64,000 bases of DNA. Source: Leishmania donovani (taxonomy: Eukaryota > Euglenozoa > Kinetoplastea > Trypanosomatida > Trypanosomatidae). Positions 1 through 10,259 of the stretch are shown one piece after another. The notes below the pieces were generated by a model. That model saw nothing but the letters and a program-made list of their open reading frames with translations, made no database searches and was not told the origin of the DNA. A program made the position numbers and the translations under genes. The stretch covers positions 4,030 through 68,029 of the forward strand of contig NC_018231.1 of NCBI RefSeq assembly GCF_000227135.1, written 5' to 3'. Position 1 is the first letter of the stretch, and every line of letters begins with the position of its first letter.

Positions 1-134
1 GAGAGAAAAACCCTAACCCTAACCCTAACCAGTACACCACTACACCGTCACGCCCCCGTCCTGTTGGAGAGGGTGTCGCTGTGCAAGGAATCAGTGGAGA
101 GAAAAACCCTAACCCTAACCCTAACCCTAACCCT
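1..134. repeat. Telomeric hexamers with telomere-associated unit
   Basis: CCCTAA hexamers run at 11-30 and again at about 107-134, each preceded by the same GAGAGAAAAA leader (1-10 and 97-106), so a unit of 96 bp is repeated once. The non-hexamer part (31-96) contains an AGTACACCACTACACC box and a TGTTGGAGAGGGTGTCGCTG box. These resemble the conserved sequence boxes of the Leishmania conserved telomere-associated sequence (LCTAS). The C-rich strand reads 5'->3' at the left edge, so base 1 faces the chromosome end. The match to LCTAS boxes is from memory, not an alignment. Confidence 0.9.
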
Positions 135-3100
135 CCCAGGGCCCCAGTTAGAAATGGAGGATTGCGCTTTCGGTAGTGGTTTCTAACTAAATGTCTGTGC
201 AATTGACTCGGCGGTATTGTGTGTTTAATAATGGCGGATGGGTGGGGTTGAATTCCAGCCCTTACTGCGGAAGGTGGGGGGGGGGAGGGTTGTGGGCGCG
301 GTGGTCGGGCTTGTGCTTTACCCGCCGCGTTTGGGTCACTGTCGATCAGGAGTATCTTGGCATTGAGAGTGATAAGATCAGCTTCTATGTGACGGACCGG
401 GCGTGTGCTGTGCATGATCTGTCCACTGTGACGCCCCGCTGCAAAGCAGCGGTTAAGCGGTGACTGAAGAGATTCGTTAGTGGGGAGGGGGGTTCCTGCG
501 AGCTTTAGATGGTAGTTGTGAAGGATGCGTCCAGGATGCTGTACAGCTGTGGGTGGTATGTGGTTGTATGGGTAGGTGTTCTTGTGTTTGTGCCTACCTC
601 TTATCTTTAACTTTTTCAGTGTGTCTGAAAGGTGCGTTGCTTTCAGTGAATAGTCCTTCTCTTTCTGTGGTTGGGAACAAGAGTTTGTATCTCTTGTCGC
701 AAGCAGCAAATGAATTTTTTCTCACTTGACCGCAGCGGTCGGATGACGTTAAAAGGTGGCCGCATTGTTGTGTCGGGATCTATCTTTGTTTTTGCGATTT
801 TGGCGTCGACGGGGAGTGGTGGTGGTGGCCGAGATGTGGGCAGCGCTGCTGGGAAAGAGACTTCACCTGAGCCTGTACTTCTTACTTTTTCAGAATGTCA
901 GCTTCTGCTCCTCATAAAAACCGCCTTAACAGCATGGATGAAACGGGGGGATTCTGGTTTTGCTTAAAGGGGTTGAATTGAAACTCGAAGATGTGTTGAT
1001 ACGCATGTGCAGAGATATTCGCAGTGCGTTCCGTTTGTAGTTAGACAGGACCCCCCCCCTGTGGTGTAGTAATCTTGCTAGCGTATTCTCGTTTATTGAA
1101 GCTGTATCCTGGGACTCTGGTGATTCATAACTGCGCAGAGGTAATGAGCTCTGCAAGGCTTCCTGATGAATGTTAACTGCACGTGCGGGAAGAGAGTCTA
1201 TTGTACCGTGGCTTTGTTCGTTCTCGTCAGTATTCTTTCCTTGATTCTTGAGGGTCATACGGTCATAGTCAGTTTCCCCAGAAAATTGTTTGTTGTCCCA
1301 GGTTTCAGTATTAACTGCGACAGCACTGCTAGTGCCCTAAAACTGTTTTTCTTTCTTTTTGTTTGAGAGGGAGTCGGGGGCTTTTTTTTGCTGTTACTGA
1401 TGCCGAAGGCGCTCGCCTTGTGCCAGTCAGTGCAGTGTGCCATTTCGAGATGCGCGTTGTCTGGATTCGTTGGTTTTTGCAGTTTACTCTGAAAGAGGAG
1501 GCACAGAGGCTTTTTCGATGGATTGTAACTGGCCGAGAGAAGTCTTGTCAAAGATAGGTGTGAGAAACTGTTCTATGTTTTGTGGTCGTTGCTGTACTGA
1601 GGCTAAGGCAAAGAGTGAAGCACAAAAAAAAGTTTTTTGTTATGGAGCGTGAGAAGGGGCCGTTCAGAATTCGAATTACAAGCATCTCTTTGCGTTGGTT
1701 TGTTGTGGTCGCAAGTGGTCAAGATTGATCGACACTTTCAGCTTTTCAATGTGTGTCTTGATTTTTCATTTATTCATCCACCGTGGCAGGGATTTTCGTG
1801 TCGTGAAAACGGAGGTTTTCTTTCGTCTATTTTTGTCTGAGTGGAGGTACCAGATGCGCAAGGAATGCAAAAGCTTCCTTATAATCTGCGAGACGGGAGA
1901 TATAAAAAGGGTGTTGTTGAGATGTGGTGCGGAAACCGGATGTGCTCCCCCCAACCAGGATAGAGCAGTAACCGATTGTAATAGCAGCGGGAGAGTGTCA
2001 AGTGCCTTATGCTGGTGTGTAGTCATCACTCTCATGTTTTTTTTTTTTTTTTTTTTGATGTGGAGCTGGTGTTGCTTCTTTCTTTTCTGCTCATGTGTGT
2101 TGATGTATAGCTTTCAGCGACGAGGCTTCTGTGCTCTCGTGCTTTTCAATTCGAAGACCAGCCCCCGGGATCTATTTTTTTTTTACCGCAAGTGCCATTG
2201 AGCATGGGCTGTTCGACTTTTTTCTTGCGGTTTTTCGTTGAAGCCGAGCACCCTCATTGGTTTTTGCTTCAGCGATGTGCAATCATGCGGATATTAGCGC
2301 TGTCGAAGCTTCTTATCCTTTGTGTGTTTGGATTCTTCTAGTGATGATGCGACCATGTTATCGGCGGAGTGTTAGCATGGAGGCCGAAGCAGGGAATCTT
2401 AGCGTTTGCCGCTTTCTCGCCTTAGTGATCGGATATTTTTGTGCGGGTAGCTATCAAATTAATGTAGGGCTGGTACAGAAAGCTTCCCAGTTTTCAAAGT
2501 CTGTTTGAGGCGTCGGTTTTGTGTTTGCTTCGGTGGGATAGGAGGGTGGTTATCCGTTTATTTTTTCAATGCAAGTTTTGTGGCAACGAAACAGGTCTGG
2601 AGTTCGTGTCTTTTCGCACGAGTAAGGTGCTGGTTGCGTTCATTGTGTGTGCGTCATATCGCTGCTGATATGTACCGTTTGTAAGGTGCTGGTCACCGAG
2701 GTGATACATCTCTGCACATTGATAGACGGTGTGTGTCACTTCCTGTCATTCTTGTCCGTAAAGACAGGAAACGGGCAAAGGCTTTATAGCATATATACAT
2801 GTTTGCGTGAGGAACTTTGCGTATTGGCCAATCATGAGATCTTTTCCCGTATTGTTACTCATTATCCTTGTTGGTGTACTACTGTGGGATACCTTTGTGA
2901 GCAGTATATATATATATATATTCTTCTCCCTTTCAAATTATGTGCTTAGAAGAAAAGGATGTGGCTCGATGTAGCTTTTTTTTTTAAACTAATTACTTGT
3001 GTGATGCGTTGTCGCAGCGTTCAGGCGGTGATTTTGTTGATGTGTGTCTGAATGTGTAGGTCTGCGGAAGGTATATTCTCTTGTTTTGCGAACAAAAAGG

Positions 3101-4168
3101 TTCTCTTGTGCTGTGGGAAAGCAAGGGACAGAGGTTGCAGCCTTTATTTTCTGTTTAGCGTGCTGGCTGGTGTGTTTCTTGCCTTCGTGGTGGTTGCTGG
3201 CAGCTCTCGGCGCTCCTGTTTGCATCGGCTGAGGAACTGTCCTTCAGGGGCGTTGATAGCGGTGCTAGTGCTTCGGGAGGGAAAATGGGAGTACGAATTG
3301 GGACGTAGGCGTCAGGCTTACGATTCTTGTTTGTTTTCTTTTCAGCTAAGCTTAGTAGAGGATGTTTTTTTCCAAAAAGGAGGAATTTATAGATTCTAGG
3401 TGCGACGAAAAGGGAAAGAAGCTGTGACAATTGTTCTAGAGGAGCTCTGAGCCGGCATGAGTCTTTTCTGTGACCTGTGTTGTTGAGGGCGGAATGTGTG
3501 TGCATTTTCCCCTGAGCGTCAATCATATAGTTGACACACCAAGGGAAAGCCATCGGTTGAACTGCTTCCTTTTTACCTCTGTGTGCACTCGTGCTTTGAG
3601 AAACGCATGCAGGTTTTTCAATTTTGTCAGGACTTGCGAAAAAAAAAAGGAAGATCGAAAAGCGATATCGTGACGAGGAATGAGTGAAAGAGCTCTCCGT
3701 CATTCCAGTGGCATGCTGCACCAGGCGCTTATCTTTTCTTGACTGCATTACGTTCTCATTTCCGATGACTAGGAGCGATGTCGTTGTGAGTGTTTCACTG
3801 TTCCTCCATCCATCCTTCTGATGACCGAAAACGGCAGGGGTCCTTGGGCGAAGGAATAGGGGAACGCGTAAGTCGACTTATTCGTGAGCAGTGGTTACGA
3901 GGGCACGAGTGGAAAGTTGCCAGTGGAGTATACGCTTTCAGTTGAATAGAAAACTCGCCTGCTGGGAAGAGTGGAAAACACGTAGTAGAATGCATCATGC
4001 TTATCTTTGGACATCATTTTCTCTCCTTTTCTTCTCACTCATGGTTTTTATATATTTTCTGCTCCCACCAGTGCGCCTTACATTGCTGTGCTCCGTTACG
4101 GTCACGAATCGCAAGTGTGCCCCTTTTAAAGGCTTTAGCCCACTCGCAGGAGGAAAAAACGGTTAAAA
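135..4168. other. Gene-free T-rich subtelomeric region
   Basis: About 4 kb without a convincing gene. The + strand is unusually T- and G-rich, and all open frames are short and of non-coding character. It holds an 18-20 base T run (2037-2056), an AT dinucleotide run (2905-2921) and many shorter T tracts. It lies between the telomere and the first gene of a unidirectional cluster, so the transcription start of the polycistronic unit could lie here (inference). The last 150 bases supply the polypyrimidine tract and 5' leader of the Ca-ATPase gene. Confidence 0.7.
4070..4071 (+). promoter_or_regulatory. Predicted spliced-leader acceptor AG for Ca-ATPase
   Basis: A pyrimidine-rich stretch (about 4017-4068, broken only by a few purines) ends at CCACCAG. 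No ATG occurs between this AG and the start codon at 4169, giving a leader of about 97 nt. That is the arrangement expected for trans-splicing in trypanosomatids. Confidence 0.5.
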
Positions 4169-7100
4169 ATGGCTAAACTAGTACTGCCGGACGATCCAGC
4201 CTCGATGGACGGCCACCTAATTTGCACATTGCTAGGGGTGAAAGAGGCCCGTGGTCTTCCTTACGATGAAGTCGACAAGCGCCTTCACGAGTTTGGCAAA
4301 AATGGGTTTCCTACAATGCCCTCAACGCCCTTCTGGAAGCTAGTTGTTAGTCAATTTGAGGACACGCTTGTGCGCATTTTACTCCTGGCGGCGTTTGTAA
4401 GTTTCTGCTTGGCGGTTCTGGAAAGCAACGTGATAGACCTCGTGGAGCCGTTTATTATTTTGCTGATTTTGACGCTGAATGCTATTGTTGGTGTTTGGCA
4501 AGAAGACCGAGCTGAAAAAGCAATTGACGCCTTGAAAGACTTTGTTCCTGAAACAGCTGTTGTTGTCCGCGAGGGCATGACGCAGAAGATCCTGGCAGAA
4601 AACCTTGTCCCTGGAGATATTGTCGAGGTTGCTGTAGGAGATCGCGTTGCTGCCGACGTTCGGCTGTTAACGCTGGAAAGCACGACGCTGCGCGTTGATC
4701 AGTCGATTCTGAACGGCGAGTCGGTGGAAGCCATGAAGCAGGTGGAGTCGGTTCGCGGCAAGCCGGAGCGGTTTCCTTCGAGCATGGTTTACCGCGGCAC
4801 TGCTGTTGTGTATGGCAAGGCTCGTGGCGTCGTCGTGCGCACTGGCACGTCCACTGAGATGGGCTTTATCGAACGTGACGTGCGTGAGCAGGAGGAAACA
4901 AAGACGCCGCTGCAGCTGAAGCTGGACGAGTTCGGCGTTCTCCTGTCAACGGTAATTGGTTACATTTGCCTTTTCGTGTTTGTTGTGAATCTCCTTCACT
5001 GGTTCAGAACCCACACGCCGGCCACTGAGGAGTCCTGGTTTGAACGGTACATTCAGCCCACCGTTCATTCACTGAAGGTGGCCGTCGCTTTAGCTGTCGC
5101 TGCTATTCCTGAGGGCCTACCAGCAGTGGTCACAACGTGTCTGGCGCTCGGTTCACGCAAGATGGCGCGGCACAACGCTCTTGTGCGTGATCTACAGAGC
5201 GTGGAAACGCTTGGTCGATGCACCGTAATCTGCTCCGACAAGACAGGAACGTTAACGACGAACATGATGTCCGTGTCGGAGGTGGTGACAATGGAACCGT
5301 CTGGTAAGGCCCACAAATACAGCATACATGACTCGAGGTTCAACATCGTGGCGGCCGCCGTTTCGCACAACGGCACTCTAGCCGGTGACGTGCTCGGCAA
5401 CGACGCCGCGCTGGACATGGTGGCCACGATTGCCACGTTGTGCAGTGATGCATCGCTAATCTACGGTACGCGCTCGGTGGAAGTGGAAAAGGTAGGGGAC
5501 GCCACCGAGGCGGCTCTTCTGGTGATGAGTGAGAAGCTGTACCACAGTGCGGCGCGGAATGGGGTGGACGGTGCGCATTTGCCGGTTGACCGGTGCAGAT
5601 CATTGAAAAGGCAACTTTGGCTCAAGAAGGCGACGCTGGAGTTTACGCGCTCTCGCAAATCGATGAGTGTGTGTTGCACGTCGACGGCGGACGTACGCGT
5701 TCACAGCCTCTTTGTGAAGGGGGCGCCAGAAGAAATTCTCAAGCGATGCACTCGTATCATGTTTAAGGATGGTCACATTTCACCTCTCACACCGAAAATG
5801 GTGAATACTGTGACGGCGAACATCGATCGCATGTCCGGCACAGAGGAAGCCCTCCGCTGTATCGCGTTTGCCTTTCGCCCCATTCCCGACCCGAAGCAAC
5901 TGAATCTGTCTGATCCAGCCAAGTTTGAAGCCATCGAGAGCGACCTCACTTTTGTAGGCGTCTGCGGCATGCTGGACCCTCCGCGGGGGGAGGTGGCAGA
6001 TGCAATCGCCAAGTGCCGAACGGCGGGGATTCGCGTCATCGTCATCACCGGCGACAAGAAGGAGACAGCAGAGGCAGTGTGCCGCCGAATCGGGCTCATG
6101 CCATATGAGCCGACAAAGGGGTTGAGCTTCACCGGCTACGAGCTGGATCAGATGACCCCAGCACAAAGGCGGGCGGCGGTGAGCAGTGCTGTGCTTTTCA
6201 GTCGCACCGACCCCTCCCATAAGATGCAGTTGGTGAATCTTCTGCAGGAGCAGAGGCTCATTTGCGCCATGACGGGCGACGGCGTGAATGACTCGCCGGC
6301 GCTGAAGAAGGCCGATATTGGGATTGCCATGGGCTCCGGGACAGAAGTGGCGAAGGCGGCGAGCAAGATGGTGCTGGCAGATGACAATTTCGCCACCGTC
6401 GTGAAGGCTGTGCATGAGGGTCGTACCATTTTCAACAACACAAAGCAGTTTATCCGCTATCTCATTAGCAGCAACATTGGCGAGGTAGCCTGCGTTCTGG
6501 CTACGGGACTGTTTGGCCTGCCAGAAGCACTCTCGCCGATTCAGCTCTTGTGGGTGAATCTCGTTACGGACGGGCTGCCGGCAACAGCGCTGGGGTTCAA
6601 CGCCGCCGACCCAGACATTATGGAACAGGCACCGCGGCGAGGAGACGAGCCCATTGTCGACGGATGGCTTTTCTTTCGCTACATGGTTGTGGGCGTCTAT
6701 GTTGGTCTGGCTACGGTCGCGGGGTTTGTCTGGTGGTTTCTGACGAACGGATTCACCTTGTCCGACCTCGCCTCATTCACCACATGCACGGACATGAGCA
6801 ATTCCAGGTGTGCAGTGCTGGCGAACCCGCAGACGGCGCGCGCCATCGCGTTGTCCATCCTGGTTGTTGTCGAGATGCTGAATGCGCTGAACGCGCTTAG
6901 TGAGAACCAGTCGCTTGTCGTGATCCGGCCTTCGACAAACAAGTGGCTCATTGCGGCCATTTGCTCTTCAATCGCGCTGCACCTCACGATCATGTACATT
7001 CCGTTCTTTTCGCGCCTGTTCGGTGTCACCCCACTTGGCGTGGATGTTGATGTCGTTGCGACCGCGAGCCCGTGGGAGGTGTTGCTGCCTACGGATTTCA

Positions 7101-7240
7101 CGGACTGGAAAATGGTACTTGTGCTGAGCATCCCGGTTATTTTCCTCGACGAACTGCTAAAGCTTTTTTCGAGGTGCAGCAATCACCACCGTGAAAGCTA
7201 TAGCGCAGAGCCTGTTGTGGGAGGGCTGAGCGGTATGTAG
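4169..7240 (+). CDS. SERCA-type calcium-transporting P-type ATPase
   Basis: 1023 aa, full length for a sarco/endoplasmic-reticulum Ca2+ pump, which moves cytosolic Ca2+ into the ER using ATP. The visible order is: cation-ATPase N-terminal domain; first membrane pair (about 62-110); actuator domain with NGES at 182-185; PEGLP calcium-binding motif in M4 (314-318); phosphorylation motif CSDKTGT with the aspartate at 357; nucleotide-binding domain with a KGAPE motif; hinge motif TGDGVND at 702-708; then the M5-M10 membrane block to the C terminus. The actuator motif is usually TGES in this family, so Asn replaces Thr here. ATG at 4169 is the first after the predicted splice acceptor. It is the first intact gene from the telomere and heads the + strand cluster. 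SERCA rather than PMCA is favoured by overall layout and the absence of a long calmodulin-binding tail. Confidence 0.96.
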   Translation: MAKLVLPDDPASMDGHLICTLLGVKEARGLPYDEVDKRLHEFGKNGFPTMPSTPFWKLVVSQFEDTLVRILLLAAFVSFCLAVLESNVIDLVEPFIILLILTLNAIVGVWQEDRAEKAIDALKDFVPETAVVVREGMTQKILAENLVPGDIVEVAVGDRVAADVRLLTLESTTLRVDQSILNGESVEAMKQVESVRGKPERFPSSMVYRGTAVVYGKARGVVVRTGTSTEMGFIERDVREQEETKTPLQLKLDEFGVLLSTVIGYICLFVFVVNLLHWFRTHTPATEESWFERYIQPTVHSLKVAVALAVAAIPEGLPAVVTTCLALGSRKMARHNALVRDLQSVETLGRCTVICSDKTGTLTTNMMSVSEVVTMEPSGKAHKYSIHDSRFNIVAAAVSHNGTLAGDVLGNDAALDMVATIATLCSDASLIYGTRSVEVEKVGDATEAALLVMSEKLYHSAARNGVDGAHLPVDRCRSLKRQLWLKKATLEFTRSRKSMSVCCTSTADVRVHSLFVKGAPEEILKRCTRIMFKDGHISPLTPKMVNTVTANIDRMSGTEEALRCIAFAFRPIPDPKQLNLSDPAKFEAIESDLTFVGVCGMLDPPRGEVADAIAKCRTAGIRVIVITGDKKETAEAVCRRIGLMPYEPTKGLSFTGYELDQMTPAQRRAAVSSAVLFSRTDPSHKMQLVNLLQEQRLICAMTGDGVNDSPALKKADIGIAMGSGTEVAKAASKMVLADDNFATVVKAVHEGRTIFNNTKQFIRYLISSNIGEVACVLATGLFGLPEALSPIQLLWVNLVTDGLPATALGFNAADPDIMEQAPRRGDEPIVDGWLFFRYMVVGVYVGLATVAGFVWWFLTNGFTLSDLASFTTCTDMSNSRCAVLANPQTARAIALSILVVVEMLNALNALSENQSLVVIRPSTNKWLIAAICSSIALHLTIMYIPFFSRLFGVTPLGVDVDVVATASPWEVLLPTDFTDWKMVLVLSIPVIFLDELLKLFSRCSNHHRESYSAEPVVGGLSGM

Positions 7241-8302
7241 AATTAAGTGCAGCTGTTTTTTTCCGTCTCACGTCGTACATTCGTGCAGCCCGATCAGTCA
7301 GCCGGTACAAGGTGCGCATGTGTGTATGCGCACAGATATAGAAGCGCCAACAGCTCTTAATAATGAAGAAAAGAGAATACCACAAGGAAAAGAAACCGTG
7401 CTGCTGATGTGCATGCCGATTCGCCAGTGGCGGCACGGTTTTTTTTTTGTGAGTTTTTTTTTACAGGCAACGAAGGAGACCCTGATGACGATAAGCGCCT
7501 CATCACGGTATGAGATTTCGTTACCCACTCTGCGGGCAAGTCAAGCAGCCCCTCCCCCCTAACCCCTGCCAAGTGCACAACCACCTCTGGTGGTGACAGG
7601 GTCAAGTGCCTACGACGTGCGGGAGGTCACCGCGACGTACCGCTGCCGATGTCGGTGGTCAGGTCGTGGATGGCGCTGCGTCGGAGCGACCTGCGACAGT
7701 GCGCACGCTTGCACCATCCATATGATAGGCGAAGTGCCGACGTGACTCGAGCGTATCCCACCCGGCCCCCGCACTGCCTAGTGGTGTGGGTGGGCGAGTA
7801 GAGTTTGACGGCAGAGGCCGTGCTCCCATGACCGAGTCGGTGCATTGGCGTGATGCGTGTCTAGTGCGGCTTCGCACCACCCGATGGGGCCTTTGGCAGT
7901 CCGGGTGGAGTTTAGCACACGTTCTATGGCAGAGTGGACATGTTGTGAAAAAAAAAAGAGAATGACAGCAGCAGAGCACGAGAAATACAATCTACAAAAA
8001 ACACTGTGAGGTGTTTAAAAGCACCTTTCAAGTTTTTTATTGCTCTTTAGCGCAGGTTATCTTACGTGTCACGTAGTTGCCGGCACTGATGCGTTGTGGA
8101 TCGGTGCTGCTGGAATGCCGATGAGAAAATGGTGAATACAAATGCTCCCTACTCGCTCTCATGTTTATTATTATGCGCTGCTCGATTGTGCATCGCGTGA
8201 CCACAGACTGCAGTTTATAGGTCTCGGTAACAGTTTACACAGCATGTCGTGCTCAGTCACTGCGAGCAATGGCATTTGATGCTGCGTCCATCGTAAGTGG
8301 CG
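7241..8302. other. Intergenic region containing a SIDER2-like element
   Basis: Spacer between the Ca-ATPase stop and the transporter pseudogene. Its first part is probably the Ca-ATPase 3' UTR with T runs near 7440 and 7460. The middle is the repeat at 7477-7983, described separately. The remainder (7984-8302) is AT-richer and carries nothing recognisable. Confidence 0.7.
7477..7983 (+). repeat. SIDER2-like degenerate retroposon, copy 1 (inverted-repeat partner)
   Basis: This 507-bp segment reappears in reverse complement at 18916-19422 with the same length. I could find only about two mismatches by eye (near 7633 and near 7963). It ends in an A10 run (7950s) plus about 25 shared bases. The position between genes in a likely 3' UTR, the length near 0.5 kb and the A tract fit SIDER2, the short interspersed degenerate retroposon of Leishmania linked to mRNA decay. 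Assignment to SIDER2 rather than another dispersed repeat rests on these features and memory of the family. Confidence 0.65.
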
Positions 8303-10259
8303 ATGACAGCGCTCTTTCCTCCCAGTTCAGTCCGAAAGCAGGTGATGTCGGCCACGTCCATCCTGGCCCCGCCGTGCTTTTCTAGGGCCAACCCGTGTGA
8401 TCACTTCTTCCCCATGTTCGTGTCGGCAGTGAATTCATTTGGTCCGGAGTGCGTCGTCTCATTCAGCGCAGTGTACATTCTCACAGAGGGCCTAGTCAAG
8501 ACTCTCCTCAGCACGTCTCAGTATGTAATGATGATGAATGGGCACGTCGTCGACACCGCTGCATACCAGCGCATGACAGGGGATCAAGCTCGAAGAGCTT
8601 CTCCAAGCTTCTGAGGGCCATCCTGAGTAGCATCTCCGTGCTCGGTTACAGAGAGCGGTGGTAAGTGGCCCTCCTCTGCGTCGTTGGTGCTCTCCGCTGT
8701 TGTCTACGGTGTTTACCTGTTCAAAATGTTGAGAGCGGCGTTTGCAGCGTGCATGGTCTTTCTCTTCGTTTTCTGGATTGCGAACCTTGACGTTTTATCG
8801 GAGCGCTACTAGACGACTGATGAGGCGCTACCCCGTTCCTGGCGCATACTTCGCTTCGTGTATTTTGGCATTCGTCGTGGCTGGCCAGGTCATCGAGGCC
8901 GCCGTCCGATTGCTGCTCTCCGAATTGTTTTAGCTGACTATCGGCATCTTCGCCTCCGCTGGTCTGTAGACAATCAAAATAATCGTTTTTATGTTCAACT
9001 GGTGCCGCGAGAGAAACATGGTGAAGCTCCAGGAGGACCACTGGTTCCTGCTGAGGCAGAAGGCGCTGACGAAGGCCGCCAGCAGATCGACCACCGAGGC
9101 GAGAGGGGCTGAGTGTGCGAGCGTGCCGAAACTCGTTGAGAATGAGGAGCTGCCGACATCCAAGACAGGATGGAAATCACAGAACGAAAGCGCCGAGCTT
9201 ATCCAATGTGGCGAGTGAGATTTTGACAACTCTGCAGTGCAAGACGTTTCACCGTTGGTGGCGCAAGTGTGCCTGTGCGGAGCCTTTGATGTGAGCAAGG
9301 AGATCGTCTCTCGCAACATCTCTGTTGCCGTCTACGGCGTCATCATGACGGCTGGCGTCATTGCGCTGACGGTGCTTAACATCATGGGTACAACCTACCA
9401 GCTGCTCTACGGCTGCGTCGGCATCTTGGTTATCCTGTGCGCGACCGGCTTCCTCTGCATCCCTATGACGATCATGAAGGCCAACATCTTCGGATGGTGC
9501 CAGCAGGTGTCCTACATCCTCATCTCCGGCGGGACGGACAACTTCTACATGTCGGATGCCAGCTGCCTGCCGGACGGGCCACACTTCTCTCAGACATTCT
9601 ACAACACTGTCGGCGCCGTCATTGGCAACGCTGCCAGCGTGTTTGGTGTGTACCTGTTTGCGCGCGTCTTCTCGAAGCAGAGCTACCGCGTCACGCTAAT
9701 TTGCACCACTCTTGTCCAGGTTCTTGCGAGCGTCTTTGACATCATCATTGTCGAACGCTGGAACTTGTACATCGGCATCCCGGACCACGCCATGTACATC
9801 ATGGGTGATGCTATCGTGTACGAGGTGTGCTACATGCTGAACTTCATGCCACTGAACATGCTTATCTCGCGCCTCTGTCCGAAGGGGTACGAGAGCACGA
9901 TGTTTGCAATTTTGGCGAGCTTCAGCAACATGGGTGCATCGACGTCGTCCACGATTGGCGCAATTCTGATGGAAACGGTGTGGCCACTCTCCTCCAGCCC
10001 GCCGTGTGACTTCAGCAACCTGCGCTGGCTGCTCATCTCCGGCCACTTCATCACGCCGCTTATCGCCATTCCGCTAGTGATTGTGCTCATTCCCGGCACC
10101 CGCATTTACGGCTCCATGGCCTCGAAGGAGAGGGGACCTCTATTTTTTCACAAGGGGCTGATTAAGAGTGGAAAGGGGCTTGCGTCTGTAAAGGACAAGG
10201 ATCCCCGTCCTGACGTTGAGCCAGGCATCTTGAAGCGGAGCGTATGTGCTCGTCGTTGA
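8303..10259 (+). pseudogene. Folate/biopterin (pteridine) transporter pseudogene
   Basis: Remains of a kinetoplastid FBT-family transporter, a polytopic membrane protein that imports folate or biopterin. The N-terminal part is read in one frame to about 8614 (GPECVVSFSAVYILTEGLVK region) and continues in a second frame to a stop near 8661. A further shift leads to the PVPGAYFASC block. From about 8742 to 10259 a single frame holds but is interrupted by stops at 8931, 8967 and 9216. Two of these are TAG and could derive from CAG. The last uninterrupted stretch (first ATG 9345) encodes only the C-terminal half, including the IGIPDHAMYIMGD and CPKGYESTMFAILA blocks and several membrane segments. 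A functional transporter cannot be made without several corrections. The C-terminal fragment could in principle be translated from 9345. Confidence 0.9.

Noticed and set aside
191..463. 90-codon frame beside the telomere
   Set aside because: Trp/Gly/Arg-rich translation of G-rich subtelomeric sequence; no support.
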